A stretch of DNA of 64,000 nucleotides, from positions 77,613,903 to 77,677,902 of the forward strand of contig OZ022499.1 of the NCBI GenBank assembly GCA_963989385.1. Reading direction: 5' to 3'. The position numbers and the translations under genes are program-made. Shown here in pieces: positions 1-13,600 of this stretch. Positions within the stretch are counted from its first letter, which is position 1. Every line of letters starts with the position of its first letter. The DNA comes from Ctena decussata (Eukaryota; Mollusca; Bivalvia; Lucinida; Lucinidae). The notes under the pieces are model-generated. The model was given only the letters and a program-made list of their open reading frames with translations. It was not told the origin of the DNA and searched no databases.

Positions 1-600
1 AAGACTGTCTACATGATATATCTATGCAGTTTGGAGAAATTCTATTTACTGGTTCAGATGATATCCTATAAACAAGGCTTGACCTTGAAAAAGGGTCAAG
101 GTCATCAAAAGCTTAACATGTCTTAAACCTGCCACAATGGTGTATCCATGCAAGTATAATGAATGTCCATCTACTGGTTCAAGAAATATCTCTCATTTAG
201 GAAAAAAGTAAAAAAAATCTATGCTGACATTTGACCTTGGAAAGGAGGTCAATGTCACCAAAACATAGTCAACTCTTAAGAGTGTCCCAAAGATATATCT
301 ATGCAAGTTTGGTTGAAGTCAAGCAAACGGCTCAAGAAATACATTGATTTTAGTGAATTTTTCACACACGTTAAGTTCTCTTGTGACCTTGAGAATGAGT
401 TCAAGCTCACCAAATCTAATCAGCTTTTAAGTTTGTCCCAATAGCATATCTGTGCAAGTTTGGTGACATTTCAATTATTGGTTCATGAGACATCATAAGT
501 ACAAGAAATTGCCTCGCCGACGCTGACACACAAAATCTAACAGTCTAAGGCCTCTAGTGACCTTAAAAATTGGGTCAAAGTCACTAAAGTCATGTTCAAT
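1..600. repeat. Pearl-like tandem repeats, about 151 bp period
   Basis: The phrase TGACCTTG...GGTCAAGGTCA recurs at about 81, 232, 383 and 558, each followed by ATGCAAGTTTGGT-like and CAAGAAAT-like segments. Copies are diverged. The style matches core repeats of bivalve pearl-like, probably Helitron-related, elements (inference). Confidence 0.6.
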
Positions 601-840
601 ATAGCGGGATCATTTATGCTTGTAGGCGAAACATGGATTTCTTTTCTTGTGTTGAAATTCTACCTCTTATTTTTAACGGTAGAAAAAGTTTCAGAGTTTC
701 TTTAAAAATAATTCAGATCTCTGTGCTATGCGTAGGTTGTTACCCTTGAATTTAGCCCATGTACATTATTTTTTTTTTGCTTGTTAAGTTGTAACTGAAA
801 TATGTAAATATTTTTATAAACTACTTTAAAGGATAAATAC

Positions 841-1611
841 CTATTGCCCAGAGATACTCTTTAATGGAACTCTCCGGATCCACGTAACTCCAAGAAGCAT
901 GTATTGATGACCAGTCATGTACAAAAACTGTATGAATTTGCACGTGACCATCCTCTGTGGCCTCATGGGCTGAAGTTACAGCTAAGTTTTGAACTGAAAC
1001 GGTATCTATAGCTAAACCTGCAGAATCCCCAAGCGTTCCAATGGTTATCAATGCAACACTTTCAGTACAGTGAAAATAAAATGTATGCTTGTGCCAAGTA
1101 ATATCTCTTAATTCATCGTCTAAATCAGATCTGTATGGCTTGTTATAGAGCGTAAAAATATGTTTGTCATCATTTATCTGTAAAGCACCAAGTTTGGAAG
1201 ACATCGTGGTTGAATCGAAATTAAGATGAGACGTGTAGAAGGTGACTTTATAGATGCTTCCTTCTTCTAAGCCAGATAGTGATTGTCCAATGCTACCGGA
1301 AAGAATAATAAAATATTTTCCATCTTCAGTAGATCCGGACTCATCTTTAATATGGTATAAACATGTACTGTCTGTTAAAGTCCAGCCTGGTGGCGGTTCT
1401 TCTGAACATTCGGTATCCTGTGACAATGTTTCAAAATCTACAGACAATACCACAGTTTCAAAGGACGGGTTCACTACAATATTTTCACCAAGAGTTGTCC
1501 TGTTCTCCCTAACTGGTACTGACATATCTATGACAACACCGTTAGACACCACAATCTCTGAGACATGCCCGGCCGCATCAGTTGCCCGTACCTCTGTTAC
1601 CACTTTGTCGC
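841..1611 (-). CDS. Exon: module strand, galactose-binding/DUF642-like domain and next module core
   Basis: This 771-base exon (257 codons, phase 1 to 1) is by far the longest. It starts after ATCTTTCAG with GDKVVTEVRATDAAGHVSE, completing the previous module. Residues about 40-205 hold NPSFE, PPPGW, DGKYFIILSGSIGQSLSGL and YKVTFYTS. That order (N-x-SFE, GW, DGK-x-x-L, Q-x-L-x-GL, Y-x-V-x-F) is typical of DUF642 or galactose-binding-like folds; the family call is inference. It ends with a new module core, ASWSYVDPESSIKEYLWAIG, before ATA-G|GTATTT. The acceptor lies only about 7 bases from a MITE terminus. Confidence 0.9.
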
Positions 1612-4600
1612 CTGAAAGATATAGAGGATCTTACATGAATGCACATGTATTATTGAATTTATTAAACGAGTTGGGGAAAAAGATAAGTTGCGAGGCTCTG
1701 CCGAGCATCTTATCGGATTTTCCCAACGAGTTTAATAAATTCAATAATACAGGAGCACGAATACAATATTCTATTTATCATATGACACTAAAATCGCATT
1801 TTATCAGCAAATTTTGCACTAAAACGTCACGCTTACGCCATTAGAAAACGCGACGTTTTATGGACGTCAACGCATAACGTTATAACGTAATGTGCATATT
1901 TAATCCTTTAGTTGATTATCGTTTTTAATGCATAGCTTTATTACACACGTCATATGATAAATGAAGGATCTTACGCTCGTGATCATTTCATATAAAATTT
2001 ATGAAACGAGCCTTCATTTTTTTTATGAAAACAAACTGAAATATAAATATAAGATTCTGCTTATCATATGACCCTTTAAGATGGGATTTTAACGCCTTCA
2101 AACAGAACATTATTTGATAAGAAAGGTATTGCTGACATGGACGTTGTCAATGACGTTACGCGTACGCATTAAAGAGTTGTTGCATGTGTGATCATACGAT
2201 TTTTATCATACGACGTTATTCACTGAATATCAGCGACGTCATGTGATAAAATGATTGTGTGAGATGTATAGAATGTGCTTATCAAGAGGTTTTGCTCGGT
2301 GCTATTTCACCGTTATGGCAGGTAGCAATGGAGACTATATGTCTTGCTCAAAGACATAAAGCAATTATTCTACGCCATATACAAAGACACAACTTCTCGA
2401 TCTCGATGTCAACCTATTTTCAAACCACGACACTACCAACGTCCACACAGCACCGTGCATCAATGATGTCAAAACAGTCGGCACAAGTGCATTATGAGCT
2501 GAGGAAACATTGCTTACGCATTTTCGTCCAGATACTTCAGTTATATATCGGTGTTGGAGGTCCACTGAATTGCCCCAAAACACCCAAAATTAGCCCCAAC
2601 CGGCTCAAAAACACCTACATAACACATACAAAACCACCGTCCGTAATGTGTATGAAGTTAAAGTGATTTTAAACGCTCAACTTTATTTATAACATAAGAA
2701 AAACCCTTTCAAAAGTCTTGTGAATACCGTATTAACCCAAATAAAAGACCCTGCTCTAATAAACGCCCCTGTCTCTTTTCCGAAAATAATGTTATATGAA
2801 ATTGCATGAATTCCTGTTTGCTTCTCTGGATAAGGTAGCGCTTTGAAATGAGCTCCCAGAGGAGAAAAAAAAGTTGACCCCCATTAAAGGAAGGCAAAAA
2901 CATATATTGTTTCCTCTTGAAGTTTCCCCATTCATCTAAATACTGTTTATTAGAAGTATTTTGGCAGTGACTGAGTTACTACAATTTAGGCTCTTATTAA
3001 CGTCCCCTTTCGTAAAATGCAACGCCCCCAGGGCGTTTATTATGATTAATACGGTATGTACTAGATAATATGCTTGAACAAAGTGTTGCGATTGCTATTT
3101 CTGCAACTATATCACTGAACTCTAATTTTCAACAAAAATAATGATAATAATAATAATAATAGCCTGAAGTCATTGGATTATAAGAGGACTGTATAGATAG
3201 GTTCGTTTGCTTTGGAAATCTGAAATAATGATTTCATAATAGTGGAATTAATCAGGGTTTTTTTCATAACTGATTGTAGTAGAAAAAAAAACTTTGCCGC
3301 AACCTGAATATAAGAAAACTGAATAAAATGTTAAATAATCAGCCGAACAAACAATTCTAACACAGTGCGCCTATAGAGGCAATGGAAAGTTTACGAGTTT
3401 TATTCTGCTACAATTCACTGTTTCGGAGCGCGCGAGTCCAATTGCAACGTCACTGGCAATACTGGCGTAATTTTGTGACGTTTTAACATCAATTCTCTGT
3501 AAGCACCAAACTATTTTGTCCACGCACCGAAAGGGATTTTGATGACACTTATTTCAAATGAAAGGGTGTATCAAAAAACGAAAAAGTTATACTTAGTTTT
3601 GCGATTCTTCTTTCCGTTGTCATGGAAACGACAGATGAAAATAGAAAATTTTGAAACTGGTGGGAAATTACAGTAGGTGGATATCTGAAGATTTTAAACA
3701 TTCATACTTTGTCTGAAACTGATTAATTTTGCAGTTTTTGTATAAAGTAGACAACAAATAAATAATTCAAAGTGGGAAGTGTATATTCTGAAACTGCTGT
3801 TTGCTCCAGTTATCACTTAAATGTGAAATTTTAGGTTTTCTTGGTGTACCATGGTCTCCTATTTAAGAGGGCAATGTGCAAAACGCAGTCTGATACAGAC
3901 AGTGTGCCATATTCTAGTATATAAAGAAAAGCCTATAATACAAATTTCATTAAAAATCTGAGTGGGGTAAAGTAGTTTTCTGCGTTAATTCTGGAGATGG
4001 TTGGACCCCAAATCCTGAATTTTCTTCAATTCTATTCTGTTTTGGTTGCTACGCAGTAACTTCCCTTGTTAGCTCTTCAAAGTAAAACAGAGAAACATGT
4101 AAACAATTACACTATAATTAAAGGCGGGTATTCACAAGTTTGACAGAACTTTGTGAATTTGTATGCTGAGTTTTTATTCAGTTATTCATTGTAGCACCGT
4201 CTACAGATAATGTTACACAATTCTGAGGTCACTACATGTATTTGTTACGTGTGTTTATCAGATTTACCTCTTGATTGTTGGAGAAAGTGAAGTGCTGTAG
4301 AATGATATGTTGCAGATTCGTACAGCTTGCAGATTCGTACACTGGGAGTTTAAGGGTTTCTTCTGCATGCAATCAAATTAATTACTTGGCTATTAAACAA
4401 ACAATCATGCCAGTCATTTCCAGTGCATGCTTGTGTGTGCCTTGTAGATTCAGTCATTGTAGAGATTGTTATTTTCGACTCCGCTACAGCCTCTCTTATA
4501 CAGCAGTTGATTTAAGGCCAACAATAAGACAAATAATATGTGGTGGCCCTCGATATTTGTTAAGTCATACACAAGAAAGGCAAGCGCCTCGTGGAGACAG

Positions 4601-7600
4601 GGGAATCACAGAAGAGACAATGTACAAATCAATGATGTTTCTGCCACTTTCTGGTGTTGTTCTTCCAGTTGCTATATGTAAGTAAAGGAGGCTCAGTAGC
4701 GGCTGCAGTCCCGCTCCAGCTCTAGCCCTAAATTATTTCAGAAACAAGTTTGTAGTTTTAAAAAAATGAAAACGGTTTCTAGGTATACCGATGATCAGGT
4801 GGTATCGATTAGCGGCGTGCTGGAAGCTCCCGATTCCGATAATTGATTTAAATTTCTCAAAATCGATCATCGGCATGAAATGGAGGAGCGGTATGCAAGC
4901 CGTCTCTGCACCGTCCAGTACTCCGGTACCGGGTTTTATACGTGGTGCGGCGCACGCAGCTGCTCTTGTTTGATCAATAGAGCGTGCCTATGTCTCCAAT
5001 ACGGCTTCCAATGACAACACTTTCCGACAGTTATATGATCAAATGGCACTAATTAGAAAATCCGACATGTGGAAATACTTCGGATTTTACAAAAAGAATG
5101 ACGATCTGCCACCAACAAGAGACAATCTCGATATGAGTAAAGGGGTTTGTAGGGTAAGAATCTTTCGTCAAAAATGAAGTACTGGTTTTCAGTAAAAAGT
5201 GACGGCGTCTCTGTTATCTTACAACCAATTCATGACCACTACATTCGATCTGGGAATAATTCCATGCCATGATAAACAATCTGAATGAATAATTCTTGCT
5301 CTGAATATTTGTTTACATAAAAATTCTGTCACCCCACCCACTCTTTCTTCATGTTTTTTTACCCCATCTTTCTGAGGCCTTGGTTATTATGGGTGAGGGA
5401 CTAACGAATGTGGCCAGTGCCTAAGGGGAACCTCTGCTTGAATCTTTTTAGGTGTGGACTTAGTTTTTTTGTGTGTAAGAGCAGTGTGATCTCAGTGATC
5501 TGGGTCTACATTCTACACTGTTTGGCTAGACCTGTCTGTCAAAAAAATTATTGATGCTATCAGAGCCTGGTTAATGGTTCATATGGACATGCATCACATC
5601 ATCCACCATACTTAGGTGTTACTAAGCCAACTAGCACAAAGCAGAGGTGGTTAAGAACCAAAAGGTGCATATAGAAAGCAGTTGCAAAACTACAAAAGCT
5701 ACTACACTACAAAAGCAGCTATTTTCAGTCTATAATACATGGATTTTACAAGGATTAACAGTGAAACATGCATGGAAAAGCAAACTTATCAAGAACCGAT
5801 TAATAATCGGAAGAATCGCATCGACAGCAGCAACCGATTTCAACCGATGATCGATTATGATTTCCAGCCGATGTCCCAACACTACTAGGTATTTTCCAGC
5901 CCAGCGCTGGGCTACTAGTTGCTGGGGAATGTAATGGTCAAGAATTTTTCCATTAACAACAAACCTTATCAAATTCTGTGGAGCCAATTGCCAATGAAGG
6001 GTTTTATCAACAAGGGGCACACACACTTCATATATATATATAGATCTATATATTTTTTTCTTTTAATAAACGGTGTACATGGTGTATTGTTGCAAAATGG
6101 GCACTGCAATATTAATGTTTTTCTAATATTAGAGTGCCCATTTTGCAACAATACACTGTTTATTCTAGAATTGTGTTTTAGAAATAAACACAGTCCAGCT
6201 AGGACAATGGAACTGTTTGTAGTGTATGGGTACAAAACGATGTATTCTGCCATTTTTACAAAGGGAAACAACTTCTGTGATGTCCTCTTTTCTTTCCTGA
6301 ATGAAGACGCCCTTCCATAATGGGGTCTATTCAGAAAGGTAAAAATCTGGTCAGGGGAGGGGTGGGGTGCAAATTCTTTCCTTTATGAGTTGGCACAGTT
6401 GAGAAAAAAAGGAAAAAAAAGAGAAAAAATGGTTTAGATTGCTTCATATGAAAGTGTATCTGTACACCTTAAATTTGCCAAGTTATAGATTTTACAAAAC
6501 TTTTCAAAGAAGTTGAAAGAAACTTGACATAGTAAATTATATTGTCCCGACAATATATGGATAGCACCAGATCAGTTTTCAATGAATCATAAGAGGGCAG
6601 TGATATGATACAATTTCAGTGAACCCTTTCACCTCTTATCTCCTGTTAACAGAGCTCTAGATAAGAGGGGTATTTGATGATAATTGAGGGATAATTTTTT
6701 CTTATTTTTCATTGAAACCATATGTTGTGATCCCTCATCTGAACCGTCTTGTCGAGACAGTCCAGATGAAGGCTCACAACATATGTTTTATGCAGAAATA
6801 AAAGTTATCCTTAACTATCATCAAATACTCCCTCTTACATTGTCTGTGTTATGATTATGCATACTTTACATTATGCATGTATATGAACATTTGGAAAATC
6901 TTTTTATCTATTTTTAGGGACTGAAACATATGAAGAAAATGTAGTTGATTATGCCAGTGAAAGGTTCATCTGATGGTAGACAGAAATACTAATAACAATG
7001 TACTTTTGAGAATGAAAGAAATGAATCCAAAATACGCCATGTGTGCCACTTCAGCAACATGCTTGTGGGAGCAGAGAAACTTGAAATATGCCTGAAGAAT
7101 ACTGTCCAGATGTCTGCTGTAGGTATACTTTTAATAGCATTGCATTAAATAGAGGATCTTGTAGGAGTGATCATTTCATATGAAATTTATGAAACAAGCC
7201 TTTGGCAAGTTTCATAAATTTCATATGAAATGACCACGAGTGTAAGATTCTGTTTATCATATTGCCCTTTAAAATGAGATTTTAACGTCTTCAAATTGAA
7301 CATTAAAGGTAGGTTCCTGTAGTTTGGTCTGCATCATAATTTTGATGATTATTTTTCTAACGTGTCGGAAAGCTATTATAACAAGGAAATTAATAAGTTT
7401 CACTAAAAAGTGTACATCAGAAAGTTACAGATAAGTTGTTTCGCAAGGGATTCCCTAACTCTGCTTCGCACACCAGTTAACACTATTTCTAGTTCGTGCC
7501 AAAAATAGATTACGTGGCTGATCCCATGCTGCACTGCATTTTTGGGATAGTCGGATAAACCGTCCACCATGCCAGAACCTCCAGAAGAGCTCATGGTAAT

Positions 7601-10600
7601 AGAAAAACAATGCCCTGTGGAAAAACATAGGAATCGTGCACATATAGACATATGACAACGTTATTTTTAGAACTGGAATTCCAACACATTGTTCAAGCAA
7701 AGAAAACTAGCAAGTGAAAAACGACAATTTTCAACAAAACCGACAGTTTTCTCATTTGCAACATATTCAGAAAACATAAGAGTATTTAATACTACAGAGA
7801 AAAAGACAAATTATTTTGAGAACAGAATTGGTATCGCTAGTCCAGGAACCTACCTTTAATTCAATAAGTAAACGCATTGTTGACGCGTACGTTGTCAATG
7901 ACGTTACATGTATGTGCCAAAGTGTTATTACACGTGTGGCCATACGATTTTTATGACAGGACATTATCCACTGAATAACAGTGATGTCATATGAAACAGA
8001 TTTAAAGGAACCTGATAACTTATATCAGCCAGCTGCCTGCACATTTGTTGAGTCTTACCAGATTTCTAAATTCACTGTTTTTCATTTGCAGTCTGAATCT
8101 TTAAAGTGAAATGTAGAAACTGATATGTTTGCACAAATGTGCAGCACGATGTGATTATTTCTGTATGCATTGGTTGGTTGGTTGTTATGGGTTTAATGGC
8201 CCTTTGAGGCAGTATTTTAGTCTGTATCAGACCATCTCCCAGAGAGAGGGAGAAAGAAGAGAGAAATGATTGAAAGAATTTAAAACAATGCCCGCCTGCA
8301 CCTACTGCAAGCACAGTAGGCCCTTGTCTTACTTTCTGTATTCACTTACCTTGAGGCAGCAAAAGGAAAGTGTTGGTTTATTTCTTTTTCATATTATATG
8401 CTGTGCCCAAGATACAGTAGGGCTCTAACAGCCTTCTTCCCCTACGACCACAAGACTCTGGAAAACCTTTTACCTTTACTTTCATAAATAATGGTTCCTT
8501 TCATACAATCTTCATAATTATTTATGTATTTTTTGGGACACGTTAAATGCATATCCCCAAATAATACAGGTCTCACTCACTGGCACTGCCCTTTTTAGCT
8601 GGCCTGAACGAAGTTCAGGAAGAGCTATTGTACTACCTCCGGCGTTGGCGTTAGCGGCGGCGGCTGCATAAGCAAAATGTTTAAGTTTTAAATTAAAGTT
8701 TTTTAGGTGATGGGCAAGGCACTGTCAGGCAAGCTATCCTGTCCCGGTGACAGGTCTTGTTAAAATTTACATTGGACAATTGTATTGCTAGTCTGGACTA
8801 GTCTGACAAAGGTGGTAGAATAGAAAAATATTGACATTCTGTGCACTGATACTCAGTCAGGGAGACCAGGTGCTCTAAAAATAAATCAAGCATTTGTACT
8901 GATTTCTTCTATTCCAAGGGAAGTGTTTAAATATGTAATTTGTGTGTCTGCTGTAAACAGAAGATCATGGATTTGTATGGGGTTTACGTGCAATTGATTT
9001 AAATACTGTGTAGGTATTGGTCAGCAAAAGCCAGCTTGAACATCTGGTTTTGACTGTGCTGATTTGCAAATGATTTTGAAGATTTTTTTTGTCTAATAAG
9101 CAGGAAGGAGACTCTATGATTGGTTACTTATACACAGACTGTACCAGAGATGGCTCCCTGTTACTGTGTTACCAAACTAGAGACAGCCAGTATGGTGATC
9201 ATGATGTCTGTTGGTTGGCCTACCAGAAAGTATGATAGAAAGAACCCAGACCTTTGATCTATGCAAATAACTTATAAGCAAGTTCTACAGGTAGTTATTC
9301 ATTAAGGGCATTGAGGGCTGCATTTATTGAACAGGATCTCAGCCAAGGTTGATAATGGATCATATTGGACCATTAACACCAGTTATTGTCCCCCGCCTTT
9401 TCGAAGAAAAACGGAGGGACATAGTTTTCGGCATTCCGTCCATCCGTCCTTCCGTCTTTCCGTCCCCCTAAATTAGTAGGTACCTTGTGTGTGCAACTTC
9501 TCCTACAGTTTTATGCCGATTCTTTGGAAACTTTACAGATATATTTGTCATGGTCTGAAGATATGCATGTGGTTTGGATATAAACATACTAAGAAATGTA
9601 CGAGTTTCTGTGAAAGATGCAAAAAAAAAAAAAAAAAAAAAAAACTTCAGCAACATGTAGTGAGTTTGAACTTCAGAATCCCTTGCTACAATGCACTTTA
9701 CTTATTTCATGCGGTGTATTTTATTAAGTATTCCAGTATGTTCCATGTTGATTTTGATCAAATATAAGATTACACTTATTACAGTAATTCAGAGCTATAG
9801 ATAAGAGGGGTATTTGATGATAATTGAGGGATAATTTTCTTCATTTCTCATTGAAACCATATGTTATGACCCCTCATCTGAACCGTCTCATCAAGGCAGT
9901 TCAGATGAGGGGTCACAACATATGTTTTTATCCAGAATTTACAAAAATCATCCCTAATTATCATCAAATACTCCCTCTTATCTAGGGCTCTGCAGTATAT
10001 GTGTACGGGTCCATGTTTTTTTTATTTTTATTTTTTTTTCATTTTGACAAAAGGGAACAAGTAAGTGAATTCATATTTGCTTCCTCATGTTATTCCAACA
10101 TTTTTACAAAGGAAAACTGAAGTGACTTCCTGCAGTTTGCTTCTTGAGATAACGAGGACTTTTCAAAATGGAGTCTTCTTGTTAAGGAAGGAATTTGCTC
10201 TTGGGAAGCAGATTCTTTCCTTTAAGAGTTGACCCCCATTTTAGAAAGGAGATAAAAACAAATTCTAATGCACTTACAAATATAACGCGACGTCTGATTG
10301 GATAACGTCAAAAATTTGCGACAGTATATTCTGCGATATACTGTCGCAAACCCGACGTTATTAAGTAACGTCGCTTCTCATTGGCTGACGTTTGGTTTTA
10401 CATTGCTGACGGGGCTTGAAATGGGTGCAAAATAGTCCATTATGAAAGTTGAAATGTGGAAAAGTGCATTAGAATGGGGATAACTGTATTGAAAATTGTC
10501 ATTTTGGGAGGTAAATCATCAGTTTTATGGTCGCAAATTGCGTTTTACGGCTCTGCAGGCGCGTCGCCGTAAAACGAAATTTTCGACCATAAAACCGATG

Positions 10601-13600
10601 ATTTACCTCCCCAAATGACAATTTTCAAGACAGTTATCCCCTAATTGGCAGAGTAACTTCCCCTCCCCCCAAAAGTGGATCTATGGACCTTAATTAGATT
10701 GAGAACAGATTATATGAGTACATATTACTCTTTGAGAAAATCTGGCTTTTGATTACCGAAAGTACAAGTATTGTATGTTCCATTTTCATTTTTTTTCCAA
10801 GTATGAAATTATGAGGTATGGGTATTATAATGTTTACATCTCTAGGAACAACTTAAGTTACTTCCTGTTTGCTTCCCTCAAGTTTTTTTTTCACCATTTT
10901 TACAAAGGGGAACAACTTTAGTGACTTTTTGTTTGCTTCCCTCATGTTTTCCACCCACCATTTTTACACAAGGAACAACTTGAATGACTTCTTGTTTGCT
11001 TCCTGGGATGATTACAAAATGGAGTCTACTTGTTAAGGAAAGAATTTGCTCCTACGGAATCAATTTAGATGGGAGGCAAAAATGAAAGTGGGAAAGTTGT
11101 TGTTCCTGAGAGTGAACCCATTCACATTTGATGATTTAAGTAGGTAAGTGATATGGGGTTTACTGCACAGTTTTAAAGTATACCTGTGTATCCCATGTTG
11201 ATTTTTTTCAAATATGCAGTTAGGATGTATGGATACATCTTTATGTGTTCCCTTCTTTTTACAGAGAGGCGTGGTAGCAGAGTGGTTAGAGTGGCTCGGT
11301 TATTGTGCAGAAAGTCACCGGAAGGTCGTGAGTTCGCAGCTCACTGTCGCCATCTGACAACTGGAAAACTCTCTGTCAACCCAGCAGTAAATGGGTACCT
11401 TTTTGGAATTAGGGAAGGAACGTCCTGAAGAGTAGACTTTATTGGAAGAGCTCTGTCCTCCAGGGAGGCAAACAGGATCTTGTGATGTTCATTGTTGTAG
11501 GGCTGGTGGAAAAACCAAATGGTGACCCATCATTTGCTTCCCCCTCCTGAGGAGATCAGCCCTTGTGGGTAGTTTGCTCCTCTGGGAGCAAATTCTTTCC
11601 CTGGGGTGTAGACTTCATTTATTTGAAAATGAGGTCCAGAGAGGCATACAGAACTTCATGAAGAGATGCGTCCTTCAGGAAAGCAAATCAGAAAACAGGA
11701 GTTCTTGTTGCTCCTCTTTGTAAAGTTGACAGTTGCTTCCCTTTGTAATTCGGACAGAAAATACATAGGTTGACTGGTCAGTATAGCATAATCATTAGAA
11801 TGACTCTAGCTTATGACATTTCTGAATTTGCCAAAGAGACGACTTCATTTACAGAGCTGTGTCCTCCAGAGAGGCAAACAGGAGTTTATGATATTCACAG
11901 TTATAGGGATGGTGGAAACCCCAGATGTTGACCCGTTAGTTGTCTCCCTTCTTTAGGGGGTCAGCACTTGCTGGGAAGTTTGCTCCCCTGGGAGCTAATT
12001 CTTTCCTTTGGGTGTAGACCTCAATTAAAAGGCTACGTTTTCCAGAGAGGCATACAGGAAGTCATTATCCTTTGTAAAATTGTTGGAAACACAGAAGTTT
12101 GAAGTTTGAATAAGTGATGGGGTGTTTGTTGGGACAAATGGGATTTACATTATCTGGAGATCTGTTTTACCACTCTCCGAGTGTCGACAGTCAGTCTTAC
12201 CTGGTCTGCTTTGAAACTTTCTTCGAATTGTTTTTGTTGTTAATTATTTGTGTTGTGGTGACATGTTACATTGTGACTTGGTACCTTGGTTATGGGTCCT
12301 GGTCATTAAATAAAAACCTTTAAACCTTCTGACATCCACCACAAATAAGTCCTTTGGAAAGCATTGCAGCAATATATCATTTCCTGTTTGTATCAAAAAG
12401 TTGGAATAATATGATTTTCTTTACTGTGATTTATTGCTGATTTGAATATTGTGTTTTTGGGCAAAGGTTTTGAAACAGCGAGGAACCCGAATTCCTAGTT
12501 TAACATTGTGATGATTAATCCAAGGAAATGTCAGTGAACAAACCTCATTATGGCAATTTACTGGCTGATGTTGACGTTGATCCATCAGAAAGTGCTGCTT
12601 ATAACACATGACTAAACTGTTTAATGGTATGTCAGTATGCAACTATTAATTACCAGTTATAATTTATATAAAGGATCTATAAATAATATAAAGGATAAAG
12701 GATCTTGCACAAGTGTACATTTTGTATGGAATTTATGAAATGACCCCAACAATAAGATTCTATTTATCAAATGACTGTTTGTTATAAGAGGGATCAAACA
12801 TGATTTTTCATTCTTTAACTTTGCAAGGTTCCAAGGGAGGTTTTTGATGCTTCCTCATGGACCTTTCAAATTTGAATGAAAGACTAAATCATATTTGATC
12901 GCTATTAAGTTAAGCATTTTTATGCCCCCGTGACAATAGTCAGGGGGCATTAAGATTTGTTCCTGTCTGTCTTTCAGGCAAGTTTTTGCATTGTAGGGTA
13001 TGGAGTTTGTGTAATCAAATTCCTCATTTTAAAATGGATATTTTTTAAAATTTGCATACACATTGTAGACGTAATGAAAACGTGCATGTGGGATTTTGTC
13101 AGAGCTAGAACTAATTTTCACAGAATTATGACCTTTTGTACTTACTCATTATAGGCAAATGGTTGTATTGTAGGTTGTGGACTTTATGTAATCAATTCCT
13201 CTCATGATTTTCAATGTGTAATCAACTCCTCTCATGATTTTCAATGGATCTATTTCAAACCTTGCATGCAAGTTGTGAACATAATGAAGATGTGTATGTA
13301 GCTTTTTGTTGGAGCTCAAGTTAATTTTGACAGAAGTATGGCCTTTTGAACTTGGCCCCAAGGTTATAAAACTTTTTTCATGCTCAACTCAGCTGAGCAT
13401 GAAATTTTACCTGCTAATAAATAGCAAAGTACTGATATGTACAGTTGTTTTCTTGTTGAGTTTAGCTGAGTATCAAATTTTCTCTGCTGAAAAATATGAA
13501 AATAGTTGACATTTTCATATTTATCAGCAGAGGTAATTTCATGCTCAGCTGATTTGAGCACGAGAAATGTTTTATAACCTTGGGGCTTGGTCAGTTTAGG

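Noticed and set aside
1254..1844. Plus-strand open frame of 196 codons
   Set aside because: It is antisense to a well-supported exon and runs on into a MITE; no domain.
2259..2666. Plus-strand open frame of 135 codons and its antisense
   Set aside because: No recognisable domain, composition typical of non-coding sequence, flanked by MITEs; at most a decayed fragment.
11264..11345. Possible tRNA gene
   Set aside because: A and B boxes are present, but a complete cloverleaf and acceptor stem are not; a SINE-type tail follows.
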